A stretch of DNA of 64,000 nucleotides, taken from contig CP047880.1 in the NCBI GenBank assembly GCA_009911715.1, positions 248,001-312,000 on the forward strand. The letters are read 5' to 3'. Source of the stretch: Methanomassiliicoccaceae archaeon DOK. GTDB taxonomy: Archaea > Thermoplasmatota > Thermoplasmata > Methanomassiliicoccales > Methanomethylophilaceae. The notes beneath the pieces are model-generated. The model saw only the letters and a program-made list of their open reading frames with translations, was not told the origin of the DNA and made no database searches. A program made the translations under genes and the position numbers. Shown here one piece after another: positions 42,662 through 50,194 of the stretch. Each line of letters opens with the position of its first letter. Positions within the stretch are counted from its first letter, which is position 1.

Positions 42662-43819
42662 TCAGGTGATGATCTCCTCGACGCGCTCCTGCTCTATCGC
42701 CTTGCGGATCTCCATCGACAGTCTCCTTCCGGAAGACATGTTTGTCCTCCACAGGGTGTTCCCGTAGGGGTGTCCGACGGACATGTGGACGTTGGTTCCG
42801 CCTCCGATGCGGGGCGCCACATCGTAGATGTAGAAGTTCAGGTCCTTGTCGACGCAGGTCTGCAGGCAGAACGGGCCGATGATTCCGGGATCGTAGAACT
42901 TCTTGGTGGCGGCCACGTACTTCTCAGCGAGTCCGAAGGCCTTGTCCAGGAGGGACTCCCTCAGGGTGGCGGAGTTGTGTCCGCACACGGTGTATTCGGG
43001 GATGATCCCGTCCTCCTCCAGCTCCACCTGCTGTTTGCCGGGGAGCCTGCAGTATCCGTCGAGGGAGCTCTCGAACCTCCAGTCGATTCCCAGGAGCTCG
43101 ATCTTCTCGCCCTTCTCCTCGAGAGGGGAGTAGAAGAAGTCGAGGTTGAACACGGGTCCGATGATGTACTGCTCCATCCTGGCGTGCTCGAGGAAGTTCT
43201 CCTCGATGACGCCCTGGGCGATGAGCTCGTTGGACTTCTCCACGAACTGGTCGTAGTCCTTGGCGGTGAAGAATCCCCTCTCGAGCTTCTTCACCTTGTG
43301 GTGGACCTTGATGATGGTGAGGCCGTCGATGTCCTCGGGCTTCTCGACCTTCTTGGGGAAGGGCATCCCCGCCTGCTCCAGCAGCCAGTAGTAGTCGCGC
43401 TCGTCACCCCTCTCCTCGGACCTCAGGAGGTTCCTGCTTCCGACCATGGGGACGGCGAAGTCGTTCTCGACGGCGTCGATCCCGCAGTAGGAAACGAAGG
43501 ACCTGTTGGGGACGAAGAGGACGTTGTTGTCCATCAGGCTCCTCTGCACATCGGGTTTGAGGATGCTGTTGAACTTGTCCAGAACCACGGGCTCGTCCAC
43601 GACGCCCCTGATGAGGTTGCCCTGGGCGTCCCTCTGGGACCTGAAGTACTTGGAGAACGTTGCGTCCCTGCCCTGCTGGCAGACCGCGACGGTCCTGAAT
43701 CCCTCGGAAACGGCTCCGTCGCAGGTGTCGAGGGCAGAGTGGGAGGCGATTACACCTACTTTGGCCTCCTTGAGGTTGTACTTCTCAAGGTTGCCGAGTA
43801 CCTCGTCTCTGCTGATCAT
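42662..43819 (-). CDS. purP: FAICAR synthetase (5-formaminoimidazole-4-carboxamide ribonucleotide synthetase)
   Basis: The 385-residue ATP-grasp enzyme starts with ASHSALDTCDGAVSEGFRTVAVC. It has VVDEPVVLDKFNSIL, YIIGPVFNLDFFYSPL, and the C-terminal YDVAPRIGGGTNVHMSVGHPYGNTLW, matching archaeal PurP. It uses formate and ATP to formylate AICAR in purine synthesis, replacing folate-dependent PurH. TATA-like TTATTATT at about 43852-43860 lies 35 bp upstream of the ATG. Confidence 0.94.
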   Translation of the reverse strand: MISRDEVLGNLEKYNLKEAKVGVIASHSALDTCDGAVSEGFRTVAVCQQGRDATFSKYFRSQRDAQGNLIRGVVDEPVVLDKFNSILKPDVQRSLMDNNVLFVPNRSFVSYCGIDAVENDFAVPMVGSRNLLRSEERGDERDYYWLLEQAGMPFPKKVEKPEDIDGLTIIKVHHKVKKLERGFFTAKDYDQFVEKSNELIAQGVIEENFLEHARMEQYIIGPVFNLDFFYSPLEEKGEKIELLGIDWRFESSLDGYCRLPGKQQVELEEDGIIPEYTVCGHNSATLRESLLDKAFGLAEKYVAATKKFYDPGIIGPFCLQTCVDKDLNFYIYDVAPRIGGGTNVHMSVGHPYGNTLWRTNMSSGRRLSMEIRKAIEQERVEEIIT

Positions 43820-43864
43820 GTTGAATCACTGGCTAGGCCATCTACTCCGTTGTAATAATAACTT

Positions 43865-43874
43865 CGCGCGCGCG
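43865..43874. other. CG tract between purP and ubiA promoters
   Basis: CGCGCGCGCG directly follows the AT-rich purP promoter region in a divergent spacer. See findings. Confidence 0.5.
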
Positions 43875-43945
43875 GGACAGCATGCCTGTCGGTTTTCGGA
43901 GGCGTCTGCAAGTACCTACAAATACATCGAGGCACTGGCGACGCC

Positions 43946-44917
43946 ATGGACCAGCCGAGCATGGACGAACTGTCGATGCTGACGAGGGTGAATCTGATCT
44001 TCAGGTTCAGTTACACGATCCCGTTCCTCCTGGCATCCGTGTGCGGTGTCGTCTACGCGGTGCCTTACGACGTACCCTGGCACATAATGGTCCTGATACC
44101 CGTGGCCGTCCTTCTGCTGGCACTGTTCGTGAACTTCTCCAACGACTATTTCGACCACAAGTCCGGCGTGGACAAGAAGGTCAACGACCGGAAGTCCAGG
44201 ACAAGGGACAACCTGATGACCTCAGATGCCGTGAAGAGGGTGTACTGGGAGGGCAACCAGTTCGATACCGGTCTGGTGACCGAGAGGCAGGGGAAGGCGA
44301 TCATGGCCGCCCTTTTGGTCCTGATTGTCATCGTCGCACTGCCGGTGATCGCCTACGGCGGATGGTCCGTCGTGGTCCTGGGGCTCATAGGTGCCGCCCT
44401 GGCATTCTTCTACACCGCGCCTCCCGTGAACCTGGGGGCGAGGGGCCTGGGCGAGGTCTCCGTGGCGATATCGTTCTTCATGATGTGCTTCTGCTCGTTC
44501 TACGTGGCAACCGGCACGTTAACCGTGGAGATCCTTCTATTCTCGGTCATGATCGGGATCATCGTGGGTCTGATGCGCCTCATCGACTCGATGTCGGCCA
44601 ACGACGTCCATCTAGAGATGCACGAGGTCAACATGTCCATCAGGCTCGGGACGGAAGGCACCGTGAGGGCGATCAAGGCGGCGGTGGTCATCGCGTACGT
44701 GCTGGCGGCGCTGATGTGCTACTACAACCTGCTGAACGTCCTGCTCTTCGCGACCCTTCTGATTACCGTCAAGATGGTCAGGGTGATCGACGCCCGCAGG
44801 GAGCACTGGGATGTCGCCATTATCCCGTTCTCGTTCCTGTTCTCGCTGCTGACGGAGGTTCTCTTCCTGGTCGTCACGCTCTGCACGATGGCGGTCGGCC
44901 CCGTCGTCTTCTGGTGA
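43946..44917 (+). CDS. UbiA family prenyltransferase
   Basis: The 323-residue protein has about eight to nine membrane helices and the first Asp-rich motif, NFSNDYFDHKSGVDK, near residue 64, similar to MenA-type enzymes. The second acidic motif (LIDSMSANDVHLEMHE near 214) departs from the classical DxxxD. UbiA enzymes attach prenyl chains to aromatic or lipid acceptors, and in archaea they also make digeranylgeranylglyceryl phosphate. A TATA-like ACAAATACA at about 43917-43925 places initiation at the ATG. Confidence 0.82.
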   Translation: MDQPSMDELSMLTRVNLIFRFSYTIPFLLASVCGVVYAVPYDVPWHIMVLIPVAVLLLALFVNFSNDYFDHKSGVDKKVNDRKSRTRDNLMTSDAVKRVYWEGNQFDTGLVTERQGKAIMAALLVLIVIVALPVIAYGGWSVVVLGLIGAALAFFYTAPPVNLGARGLGEVSVAISFFMMCFCSFYVATGTLTVEILLFSVMIGIIVGLMRLIDSMSANDVHLEMHEVNMSIRLGTEGTVRAIKAAVVIAYVLAALMCYYNLLNVLLFATLLITVKMVRVIDARREHWDVAIIPFSFLFSLLTEVLFLVVTLCTMAVGPVVFW

Positions 44918-44920
44918 GTG

Positions 44921-45847
44921 TCAGCTCTTGGATTTGGCGAAGACAGGGAACATCTCCAGGATGGTGGCTGGGGAACCACGGTCGATGAGGTAGTACTCGC
45001 GGACGGCGTCGTAGCCGCAGTGCCTGCACGATTCGGTTCCCTCCGAGGGGCATCCGTTCTTCCTGGAGCCGTCTGGCATGGTGAACGCTGACAGGTACTT
45101 GGGGCATCTGGATCCCCAATCCTCCTCGGCCAGGAGCTTCAGGCCCTTCTTGGAGTTCAGGATCGGGAAGCCCTCCTTCTTGAGCGAGGCTATCTCGTCG
45201 ATGGCCCTCCTCTTCTCCTCGGGGGTCGGGAGGAGTTCGTACGGCGGCGGGGTGATGAAGTTGAATACGATGCCCGCGAGGCGGGGGTTGGATTTGACGA
45301 TCTCCACAATCTCGCGAATATGCTCGAGGTTGCCCTTTTGCAGGACCATGTTTGCGTACACCCTGCCGGAGAATTCGAGGCCGGAGAGGGTGTCCATGAG
45401 CTTGTCGTATGCTCCATCGCCGCGGACGTAGTCGTGAACGGCCTTCGGACCGTCGAGGCTGACGGAGATGACGTCGGAGTTAGTGAAGATCCTCCCCGTG
45501 GTCCCGTTCGTGGTGTATCCCACGTTGTAGTATCCGATGCTCTTGGCAGCGTCTATCAGGTCGCCGAGGTCCTTGTCGCCGTCTCTCCAGATGGTGGTCT
45601 CGCCGCCCTCGAAATACGCTATCCTGGCACCGGACTCGTACCTCTCCCTAAGGTCGGTGACGATCTCATCGTACGTCTGTGCGGCCTTGATCCCGGGATT
45701 GGCCTTCAGCATGGAGTCTATGTGGCAGTGTCTGCATCTGAGGTTGCAGGCGTAGCCTATGCCCATGGTGATGACAAGCGGGTTCTTCCTCCCGCATTTG
45801 GACAGAATCCACCATTTAGCATAGCCCGTGAACTGCTTGACGGCCAT
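44921..45847 (-). CDS. radical SAM protein with C-terminal Cys-rich (SPASM-like) domain
   Basis: The 308-residue protein has the CNLRCRHC cluster motif near residue 35, YFEGGETTIW, VISVSLDGPKAVHDYVRG and a C-terminal set of cysteines (RCPKYLSAF, NGCPSEGTESCRHCGY) likely to bind an auxiliary Fe-S cluster. The substrate is unknown, and HpnH-type or peptide-modifying enzymes are possible relatives. It ends 3 bp from ubiA, tail to tail. The ATG at 45847 has a TATA-like CCTAAATACGG about 25 bp upstream. Confidence 0.78.
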   Translation of the reverse strand: MAVKQFTGYAKWWILSKCGRKNPLVITMGIGYACNLRCRHCHIDSMLKANPGIKAAQTYDEIVTDLRERYESGARIAYFEGGETTIWRDGDKDLGDLIDAAKSIGYYNVGYTTNGTTGRIFTNSDVISVSLDGPKAVHDYVRGDGAYDKLMDTLSGLEFSGRVYANMVLQKGNLEHIREIVEIVKSNPRLAGIVFNFITPPPYELLPTPEEKRRAIDEIASLKKEGFPILNSKKGLKLLAEEDWGSRCPKYLSAFTMPDGSRKNGCPSEGTESCRHCGYDAVREYYLIDRGSPATILEMFPVFAKSKS

Positions 45848-45917
45848 GCCGGTGTGATTTTGGGAACCGTATTTAGGGTTTTGCGATGACACGCAGACAC
45901 TTAGTAGGGAGAAGAAA

Positions 45918-45993
45918 TGGTAGCCTCGCCCAGATTCGAACTGAGGTCGCAGGATCCAGAGTCCCGCATGATTGACCACTACACTACGAGGCT
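45918..45993 (-). tRNA. tRNA-Gln (CTG)
   Basis: On the minus strand the gene reads AGCCTCG...CGAGGCT + A + CCA. It has D arm GTGTAGTGGTCAATC, anticodon arm CGGGA-CTCTGGA-TCCTG (anticodon CTG) and T loop GTTCGAATC. CCA is encoded. It lies 70 bp upstream of the radical SAM gene on the same strand. Confidence 0.93.
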
Positions 45994-46057
45994 ATCGAAT
46001 CATCCGCATTCTGTTATCGTTCTTAAAATTATCGGCGTTCGACGATGCATGGTTTCA

Positions 46058-46408
46058 TCAATCGGTTTTCGAGTCCATCTCGTCGCAGATCCTCTCGACG
46101 ATCTCTGCGAATCCGTCCTCTCCGACTTCATATCTGCCTTTCAGGGTCATATCCATTATCAGGAGCAGATTCGACACGAACTTCCCTCTCGGGGACAGCC
46201 TGTATTTCATCACCATTCTGCCGTCCCTCACAAGGCGTTCCTCTACGAGACCGCCCTCTCTCAGGAGGTCGACCCGGTCCCTGACCATCTTCCAGTTGGA
46301 GATGTACTCGTTGAGTTCACTCTGGGTCATCTCCTCACTCATGCGGAGTTTCAGCAAGGAGGTTATCACATGTTTCCTTCCCAGAATCTCCTCAGCGCCT
46401 AGTGCCAT
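46058..46408 (-). CDS. small winged-helix transcriptional regulator
   Basis: The 116-residue protein has a winged helix over most of its length: HVITSLLKLRMSEEMTQSELNEYI, then WKMVRDRVDLLREGGLVEERLV with a basic wing (RDGRMVMKYRLSPRGK). A C-terminal helix (about 82-112) may dimerise. It faces a second winged-helix gene across a low-GC spacer holding tandem inverted repeats. The target is unknown. Confidence 0.7.
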   Translation of the reverse strand: MALGAEEILGRKHVITSLLKLRMSEEMTQSELNEYISNWKMVRDRVDLLREGGLVEERLVRDGRMVMKYRLSPRGKFVSNLLLIMDMTLKGRYEVGEDGFAEIVERICDEMDSKTD

Positions 46409-46451
46409 ATCGGGGGCATCGGGTTATGTCTATGATTTCAGTTTTCTGAAC

Positions 46452-46468
46452 TTAAATTATTTATCTAT
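46452..46468. promoter_or_regulatory. AT-rich TATA region between divergent regulator genes
   Basis: TTAAATTATTTATCTA can act as a TATA box in both directions. It is about 45 bp from the minus-strand regulator ATG and about 30 bp before the inferred plus-strand initiation site near 46490. Confidence 0.5.
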
Positions 46469-46490
46469 CAAATCGTTAGGTTTCTCACCA

Positions 46491-46523
46491 TTCGTCTACG
46501 AAATGGACGTTTGTAGATACAAA
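46491..46523. promoter_or_regulatory. tandem inverted repeats, probable regulator operator
   Basis: There are two related palindromes: TTCGT-CT-ACGAA (46491-46502) and TTTGTA-GA-TACAAA (46510-46523), each followed by ATGG. Their centres are exactly 20 bp apart, two helical turns. They cover the region where the plus-strand transcript should begin. A site for one of the two flanking regulators is likely. Confidence 0.6.
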
Positions 46524-46562
46524 TGGATAGGACGATACATCCAACTCAGAAGGCGAAGACGT

Positions 46563-46844
46563 ATGATGTTAGATTCGGGAGCCCCAATCGATGTTCTTGA
46601 GGAAAAACATGCCATATCGACCATGATATACCTTCTAGACAACGACGGATGTCGGAAGTCGGACATCTACAGAGATGTATCACGCAACCCCCGGATGCCC
46701 GAGAAGCTGGATCTCTTGGAGAATCGCGGTCTCATCGTGCAGAGCCCCATCGATGAGCGCAACTCCGTAAACATCCATCTGACGGACATGGGGAAGGATG
46801 TCGCCCTGGCGCTCAGGGACATCGCCGCCAGGATGACCCAGTGA
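46563..46844 (+). CDS. small winged-helix transcriptional regulator
   Basis: This is a 93-residue MarR/PadR-like winged helix: LEEKHAISTMIYLLDNDGCRKSDIYRDV, the recognition helix PRMPEKLDLLENRGLI, the wing SPIDERNSVNIHL and a last helix. I prefer the ATG at 46563. An in-frame ATG at 46503 would place the palindromic operator inside the gene. It is similar in size and layout to the divergent gene at 46058. Its stop lies 1 bp from the end of the next, convergent gene. Confidence 0.68.
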   Translation: MMLDSGAPIDVLEEKHAISTMIYLLDNDGCRKSDIYRDVSRNPRMPEKLDLLENRGLIVQSPIDERNSVNIHLTDMGKDVALALRDIAARMTQ

Positions 46845-46845
46845 G

Positions 46846-47259
46846 TCAGTACTCGCATCCGCCGTTGACGATTCCGATTATGTCGTCGACGTATCCGGCC
46901 GCTCTGTCCTCCATCCTGAGGTCCAGGTCGGACAGTCCGCGCCTGTACGCGTCCATGACCGCGCGCGGGACGGGTGTGAAGTCCGTGTTCATGGCGGGCC
47001 CGATCTCAGCCATCTCGGATTCGAACCTGTCCCTAGGGATCGAGAGGATGTAAGCGACCGTCTCGTAGACGATGCGATCCTCGTCGAGATACTTCAGGAG
47101 GGCACCCTGGTTCCTCGTGGGTTCGTCCTCGCCTATGGCAAGTCTCAGCTCGGCGATCTCCACAGCCTTCCTGGCAGCGACCGCCCTTATGACGCCGTCG
47201 TCGTACTGTCTGAGGACCTCGTACATGTGTGCGAGTCCGGGGTCGTTCTCCATCTTCAT
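46846..47259 (-). CDS. conserved hypothetical protein, helical
   Basis: This is a 137-residue soluble protein predicted to be all helices (LAHMYEVLRQYDDGVIRAVAARKAVEIAELRLAI, LKYLDEDRIVYETVAYIL, VPRAVMDAYRRGLSDLDL). No motif is recognised. A TATA-like TTTTAAAAAA at about 47282-47291 lies 25 bp before the ATG. Confidence 0.5.
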   Translation of the reverse strand: MKMENDPGLAHMYEVLRQYDDGVIRAVAARKAVEIAELRLAIGEDEPTRNQGALLKYLDEDRIVYETVAYILSIPRDRFESEMAEIGPAMNTDFTPVPRAVMDAYRRGLSDLDLRMEDRAAGYVDDIIGIVNGGCEY

Positions 47260-47331
47260 GCGGAGCCGATGGGCATGGACGATTTTAAAAAATGGGATGA
47301 CAGCGCGTTGCCGTCTATTTCGGTAAGGGTG

Positions 47332-47350
47332 GCCGGGGCGTCGCCCCGGC
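47332..47350 (-). terminator. hairpin terminator after adk
   Basis: GCCGGGGC / GCCCCGGC with a 3-nt loop lies 8 bp past the adk stop on the minus strand. No T run follows, so the call rests on the stem and position. Confidence 0.5.
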
Positions 47351-47357
47351 TATTTGA

Positions 47358-47984
47358 TCACTGGACTGCCTTCTCGACCTTGGCGAAGATCTCGTCGATG
47401 CTTCCGACACCCTCGATGGTGACGAGGGTTCCCTTCTTCGCGTAGTAGTCAATGAGAGGCATGGTGTTCTCGCGGTAGACCTTGAGCCTGTTGAGGACGG
47501 TCTCCTCCTTGTCGTCGTCCCTCTGGTAGAGCTTGCCTCCGCACTTGTCGCAGACGCCCTCCTGCTTCGGGGGGTTGTAGATCAGGTGGTAGACGGCGTT
47601 GCAGTCGGGGCAGGAGCGCCTCTTGGTGAGCCTGTTGATGAGCTCCTCATCGGCGACGTCGAGGTTGAGGGCGAGGTCCACGTCGAGCTGCTCGGCGAGT
47701 GCGTCGGCCTGCTCCACGGTCCTGGGGAACCCGTCGAGGATCACTCCGCCCTTGGCCTGGGCGATCTTCTCCTTCATGAGTCCGATGATGAGGTCGTTGG
47801 GCACGAGGGCGCCGGAGTCCATGTACTCCTTGGCCTTCTTCCCGAGGTCGGTTCCGTTCCTGACGGCTTCGCGCAGCATGTCGCCGGTGGAGAGCCTGGT
47901 GTACCCGAGCTCGTCGCTGAGTTTCTCGCCCTGGGTTCCTTTTCCGGATCCCGGGGGTCCAAGAAGAACGATCGTGGATTTCAT
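47358..47984 (-). CDS. adk: adenylate kinase
   Basis: The 208-residue protein is the bacterial-type long-lid adenylate kinase: P-loop LLGPPGSGKGTQG, STGDMLREAV, LDGFPRTVEQADAL, and a zinc lid with CPDC (about 128-131) and CDKC (148-151). It interconverts ATP, AMP and ADP. In many archaea an adk gene sits between secY and the DUF106 gene. Here it stands alone, which suggests relocation or replacement. Confidence 0.94.
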   Translation of the reverse strand: MKSTIVLLGPPGSGKGTQGEKLSDELGYTRLSTGDMLREAVRNGTDLGKKAKEYMDSGALVPNDLIIGLMKEKIAQAKGGVILDGFPRTVEQADALAEQLDVDLALNLDVADEELINRLTKRRSCPDCNAVYHLIYNPPKQEGVCDKCGGKLYQRDDDKEETVLNRLKVYRENTMPLIDYYAKKGTLVTIEGVGSIDEIFAKVEKAVQ

Positions 47985-48075
47985 GGAGGCTCGGAGTTCT
48001 TCATAATATATCAATACGAGGGAGGGGGACGGAATCCAATTAAATCCAGGAGTGTTCCTCAGAAAGGGGCTTCGG

Positions 48076-50067
48076 ATGAAGATCGGATTGGGAATGGACA
48101 CGGGTGGCACCTACACCGACGCTGTGATAATGGATCTGGACACGGGGAAGGTCCTGGACAAGGCTAAGTCCATGACGACCCGCGAGGACCTGTGCATAGG
48201 AATAAGGGGAGCCATCGAGGGCATAGGCGAGGAGTACCTGAGGGACGTCACCGTCGTCGCGCTGTCCTCCACTCTGGCGACCAACTCGGTCGTGGAGGGG
48301 AAGGGGTGCAGGGTCGGTCTGGTCTGCATAGGAGGCGATTACAACAGGGCCGTCAATGCCGACTACTCCGTCAGGGTGGCGGGCGGTCACGACTACCACG
48401 GGGACCCGAACGAGCCCCTGGACGTCGACGCGGTAAGGGGCTTTCTGGAGTCCGTCCGCGGGAGGATCGACGGTCTGGCCGTGTCGGGGTACCTTTCGAT
48501 ACGCAATCCGGAGCACGAGGACGCGGTCCGCGAGATGGCCAAGGACATCCTCGGGGTCCCGGTGGTCTGCGGGCACGAGCTGTCATCCAGTCTGGGGTTC
48601 AGCGAGCGTACGACCACCTGCATCATGAACAGCAGGCTGATCCCGGTGATGGACGGTCTGATACGCTCGGTCGAGGCGGTCCTCGGGGAGAAGGGCGTCC
48701 ACGCACCCCTGATGATTTTCCGCGGGGACGGCACTATGATGAGCGGGGCCGTGGCGAGGGAGAGGCCGGTCGAGACGATCCTCTCGGGACCCGCCGCCAG
48801 CCTCATGGGCGCCATGCACATGACCGGCATCAGGGACGCGGTCGTCATGGACATGGGCGGGACGACCACCGATATCGGGGTCCTGCGCGACGGAAGGCCC
48901 AGCCTGGATCCGGAGGGGGCCATGATCGGGGGCAAGAGGACCAGGGTCATGGCCGCCCAGATCGCCACATCCGGCATCGGAGGGGACAGCCGCATCGTCG
49001 TCAACCAGGGACGCATAGTGCTTACATCGCTCCGCGTCATGCCGCTGTGCGTTGCCGCCAGGAGATGGCCACATGTGGCCGAGTCCCTGTCGTCGGTATA
49101 TGCGAACCTCCCGACGCGCTACATGAGGCCTGTCAACGTGGAGAACAAGGTGTTCAGGACGGAGTTCCTCCGTACGATAGGCCGTCCGAGGGATCCCTCG
49201 ATGGTCACGGAGGCCGACAACGAGCTTCTCGAACTGGCTTCGTCCAGACCGTACACCGTGAGCGGGGCGGCAATGGAGCTGCGCCGCGACGAGTACGAGT
49301 TCAACATCCCCTCCCTCGAGAGCTACGGTTTCATACAGAGGATCGGGTTGACGCCCACGGACATCCTCCACGCTGACGGGACATACACGGAATTCGACGC
49401 TGACGCATCCAAAGCGGGTGTGGCGTACATGGCCGCCCTCGCGGGCATGTCGCCCGAGGCGTTCATCGCAAAGGCCCGTGACGCCATCCGCAACAAGCTG
49501 GCACTGGAGCTGGCGAAGGTCGTGCTCACCGAGGACTCCGGAGAACTGGACCTCGGGAAGACCGGCATGGACATGGTCATGAAGTCCATCACGGGCACGC
49601 CCGGGAAGGACTTCCACTGCACCCTGACCCTGGACAAGCCGATCATCGGGATCGGGGCGCCGTCCGGAGTCTACATAAGGTGGATGGCGGGGGTGTTCGG
49701 CACGGATGTGATCATCGACGGGGACTCCGACGTGGGCAACGCCGTAGGGGCGATAACGTCGTCCGTTTCGGAGTCGATAGACATCCTGATCAGGCCCATG
49801 CTGATGGTGAAGGCCAAGGGGGAGTACGAGGCGTTCTCCAAGCTGGGCAGGTTCAGGTACGACAGCATCGAGGAGGCGATCTCGGACCAGGAGGCCAGAG
49901 CCAGGGAGTACGTGGTCGCGGCAGCTGAGAGGAGCAACGCGGAGAACGTGTGCGTCTCAGTCGACTCCGACCGCCATCTGTACATGACCCTCCCGGGAGG
50001 ACGCGACCTGGACGAGGTCGAGATGCGCATCACCGCCGCCGGAAAGCCGAAACAGTTCCTCCGATGA
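48076..50067 (+). CDS. hydantoinase/oxoprolinase family protein (HyuA-like)
   Basis: This is a 663-residue ASKHA-fold protein. The N-terminal phosphate-binding loop is MDTGGTYTDAVI, and VVALSSTLATNSVVEGKG, GPAASLMGAMHMTG and VVMDMGGTTTDIGVL follow. It aligns over its length with the A subunit of N-methylhydantoinases and oxoprolinases, which open cyclic amides with ATP. No HyuB partner is adjacent, so the reaction is open. The ATG at 48076 has AAAGGGG upstream. Confidence 0.82.
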   Translation: MKIGLGMDTGGTYTDAVIMDLDTGKVLDKAKSMTTREDLCIGIRGAIEGIGEEYLRDVTVVALSSTLATNSVVEGKGCRVGLVCIGGDYNRAVNADYSVRVAGGHDYHGDPNEPLDVDAVRGFLESVRGRIDGLAVSGYLSIRNPEHEDAVREMAKDILGVPVVCGHELSSSLGFSERTTTCIMNSRLIPVMDGLIRSVEAVLGEKGVHAPLMIFRGDGTMMSGAVARERPVETILSGPAASLMGAMHMTGIRDAVVMDMGGTTTDIGVLRDGRPSLDPEGAMIGGKRTRVMAAQIATSGIGGDSRIVVNQGRIVLTSLRVMPLCVAARRWPHVAESLSSVYANLPTRYMRPVNVENKVFRTEFLRTIGRPRDPSMVTEADNELLELASSRPYTVSGAAMELRRDEYEFNIPSLESYGFIQRIGLTPTDILHADGTYTEFDADASKAGVAYMAALAGMSPEAFIAKARDAIRNKLALELAKVVLTEDSGELDLGKTGMDMVMKSITGTPGKDFHCTLTLDKPIIGIGAPSGVYIRWMAGVFGTDVIIDGDSDVGNAVGAITSSVSESIDILIRPMLMVKAKGEYEAFSKLGRFRYDSIEEAISDQEARAREYVVAAAERSNAENVCVSVDSDRHLYMTLPGGRDLDEVEMRITAAGKPKQFLR

Positions 50068-50127
50068 CATGTGCCAGATGTCTGTCCGGCACCATCATCG
50101 GGTCGTCTAAACCTCACTGAAAACAAG

Positions 50128-50142
50128 ACGCGCACGCGCGCA
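50128..50142. other. alternating CG-rich tract upstream of the glcD-like gene
   Basis: ACGCGCACGCGCGCA directly precedes the TATA-like CCTATTAAAGC at 50143-50153. It is the only member of this set not in a divergent spacer. See findings. Confidence 0.5.
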
Positions 50143-50194
50143 ACCTATTAAAGCATGGGTCGTCATCGTCCCCCAGTTCAGAGAGGTGTCCATC

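Noticed and set aside
41693-43855. 720-codon open frame on the plus strand
   Set aside because: It is antisense to the repeat-tailed membrane protein and purP. The Leu/Gly/Val-rich translation has no family motif, and purP is unambiguous.
46503-46844. Upstream ATG for the second small winged-helix regulator
   Set aside because: It would put the tandem palindromes at the very start of the gene and add a basic segment with no counterpart in the paralog-like gene at 46058.
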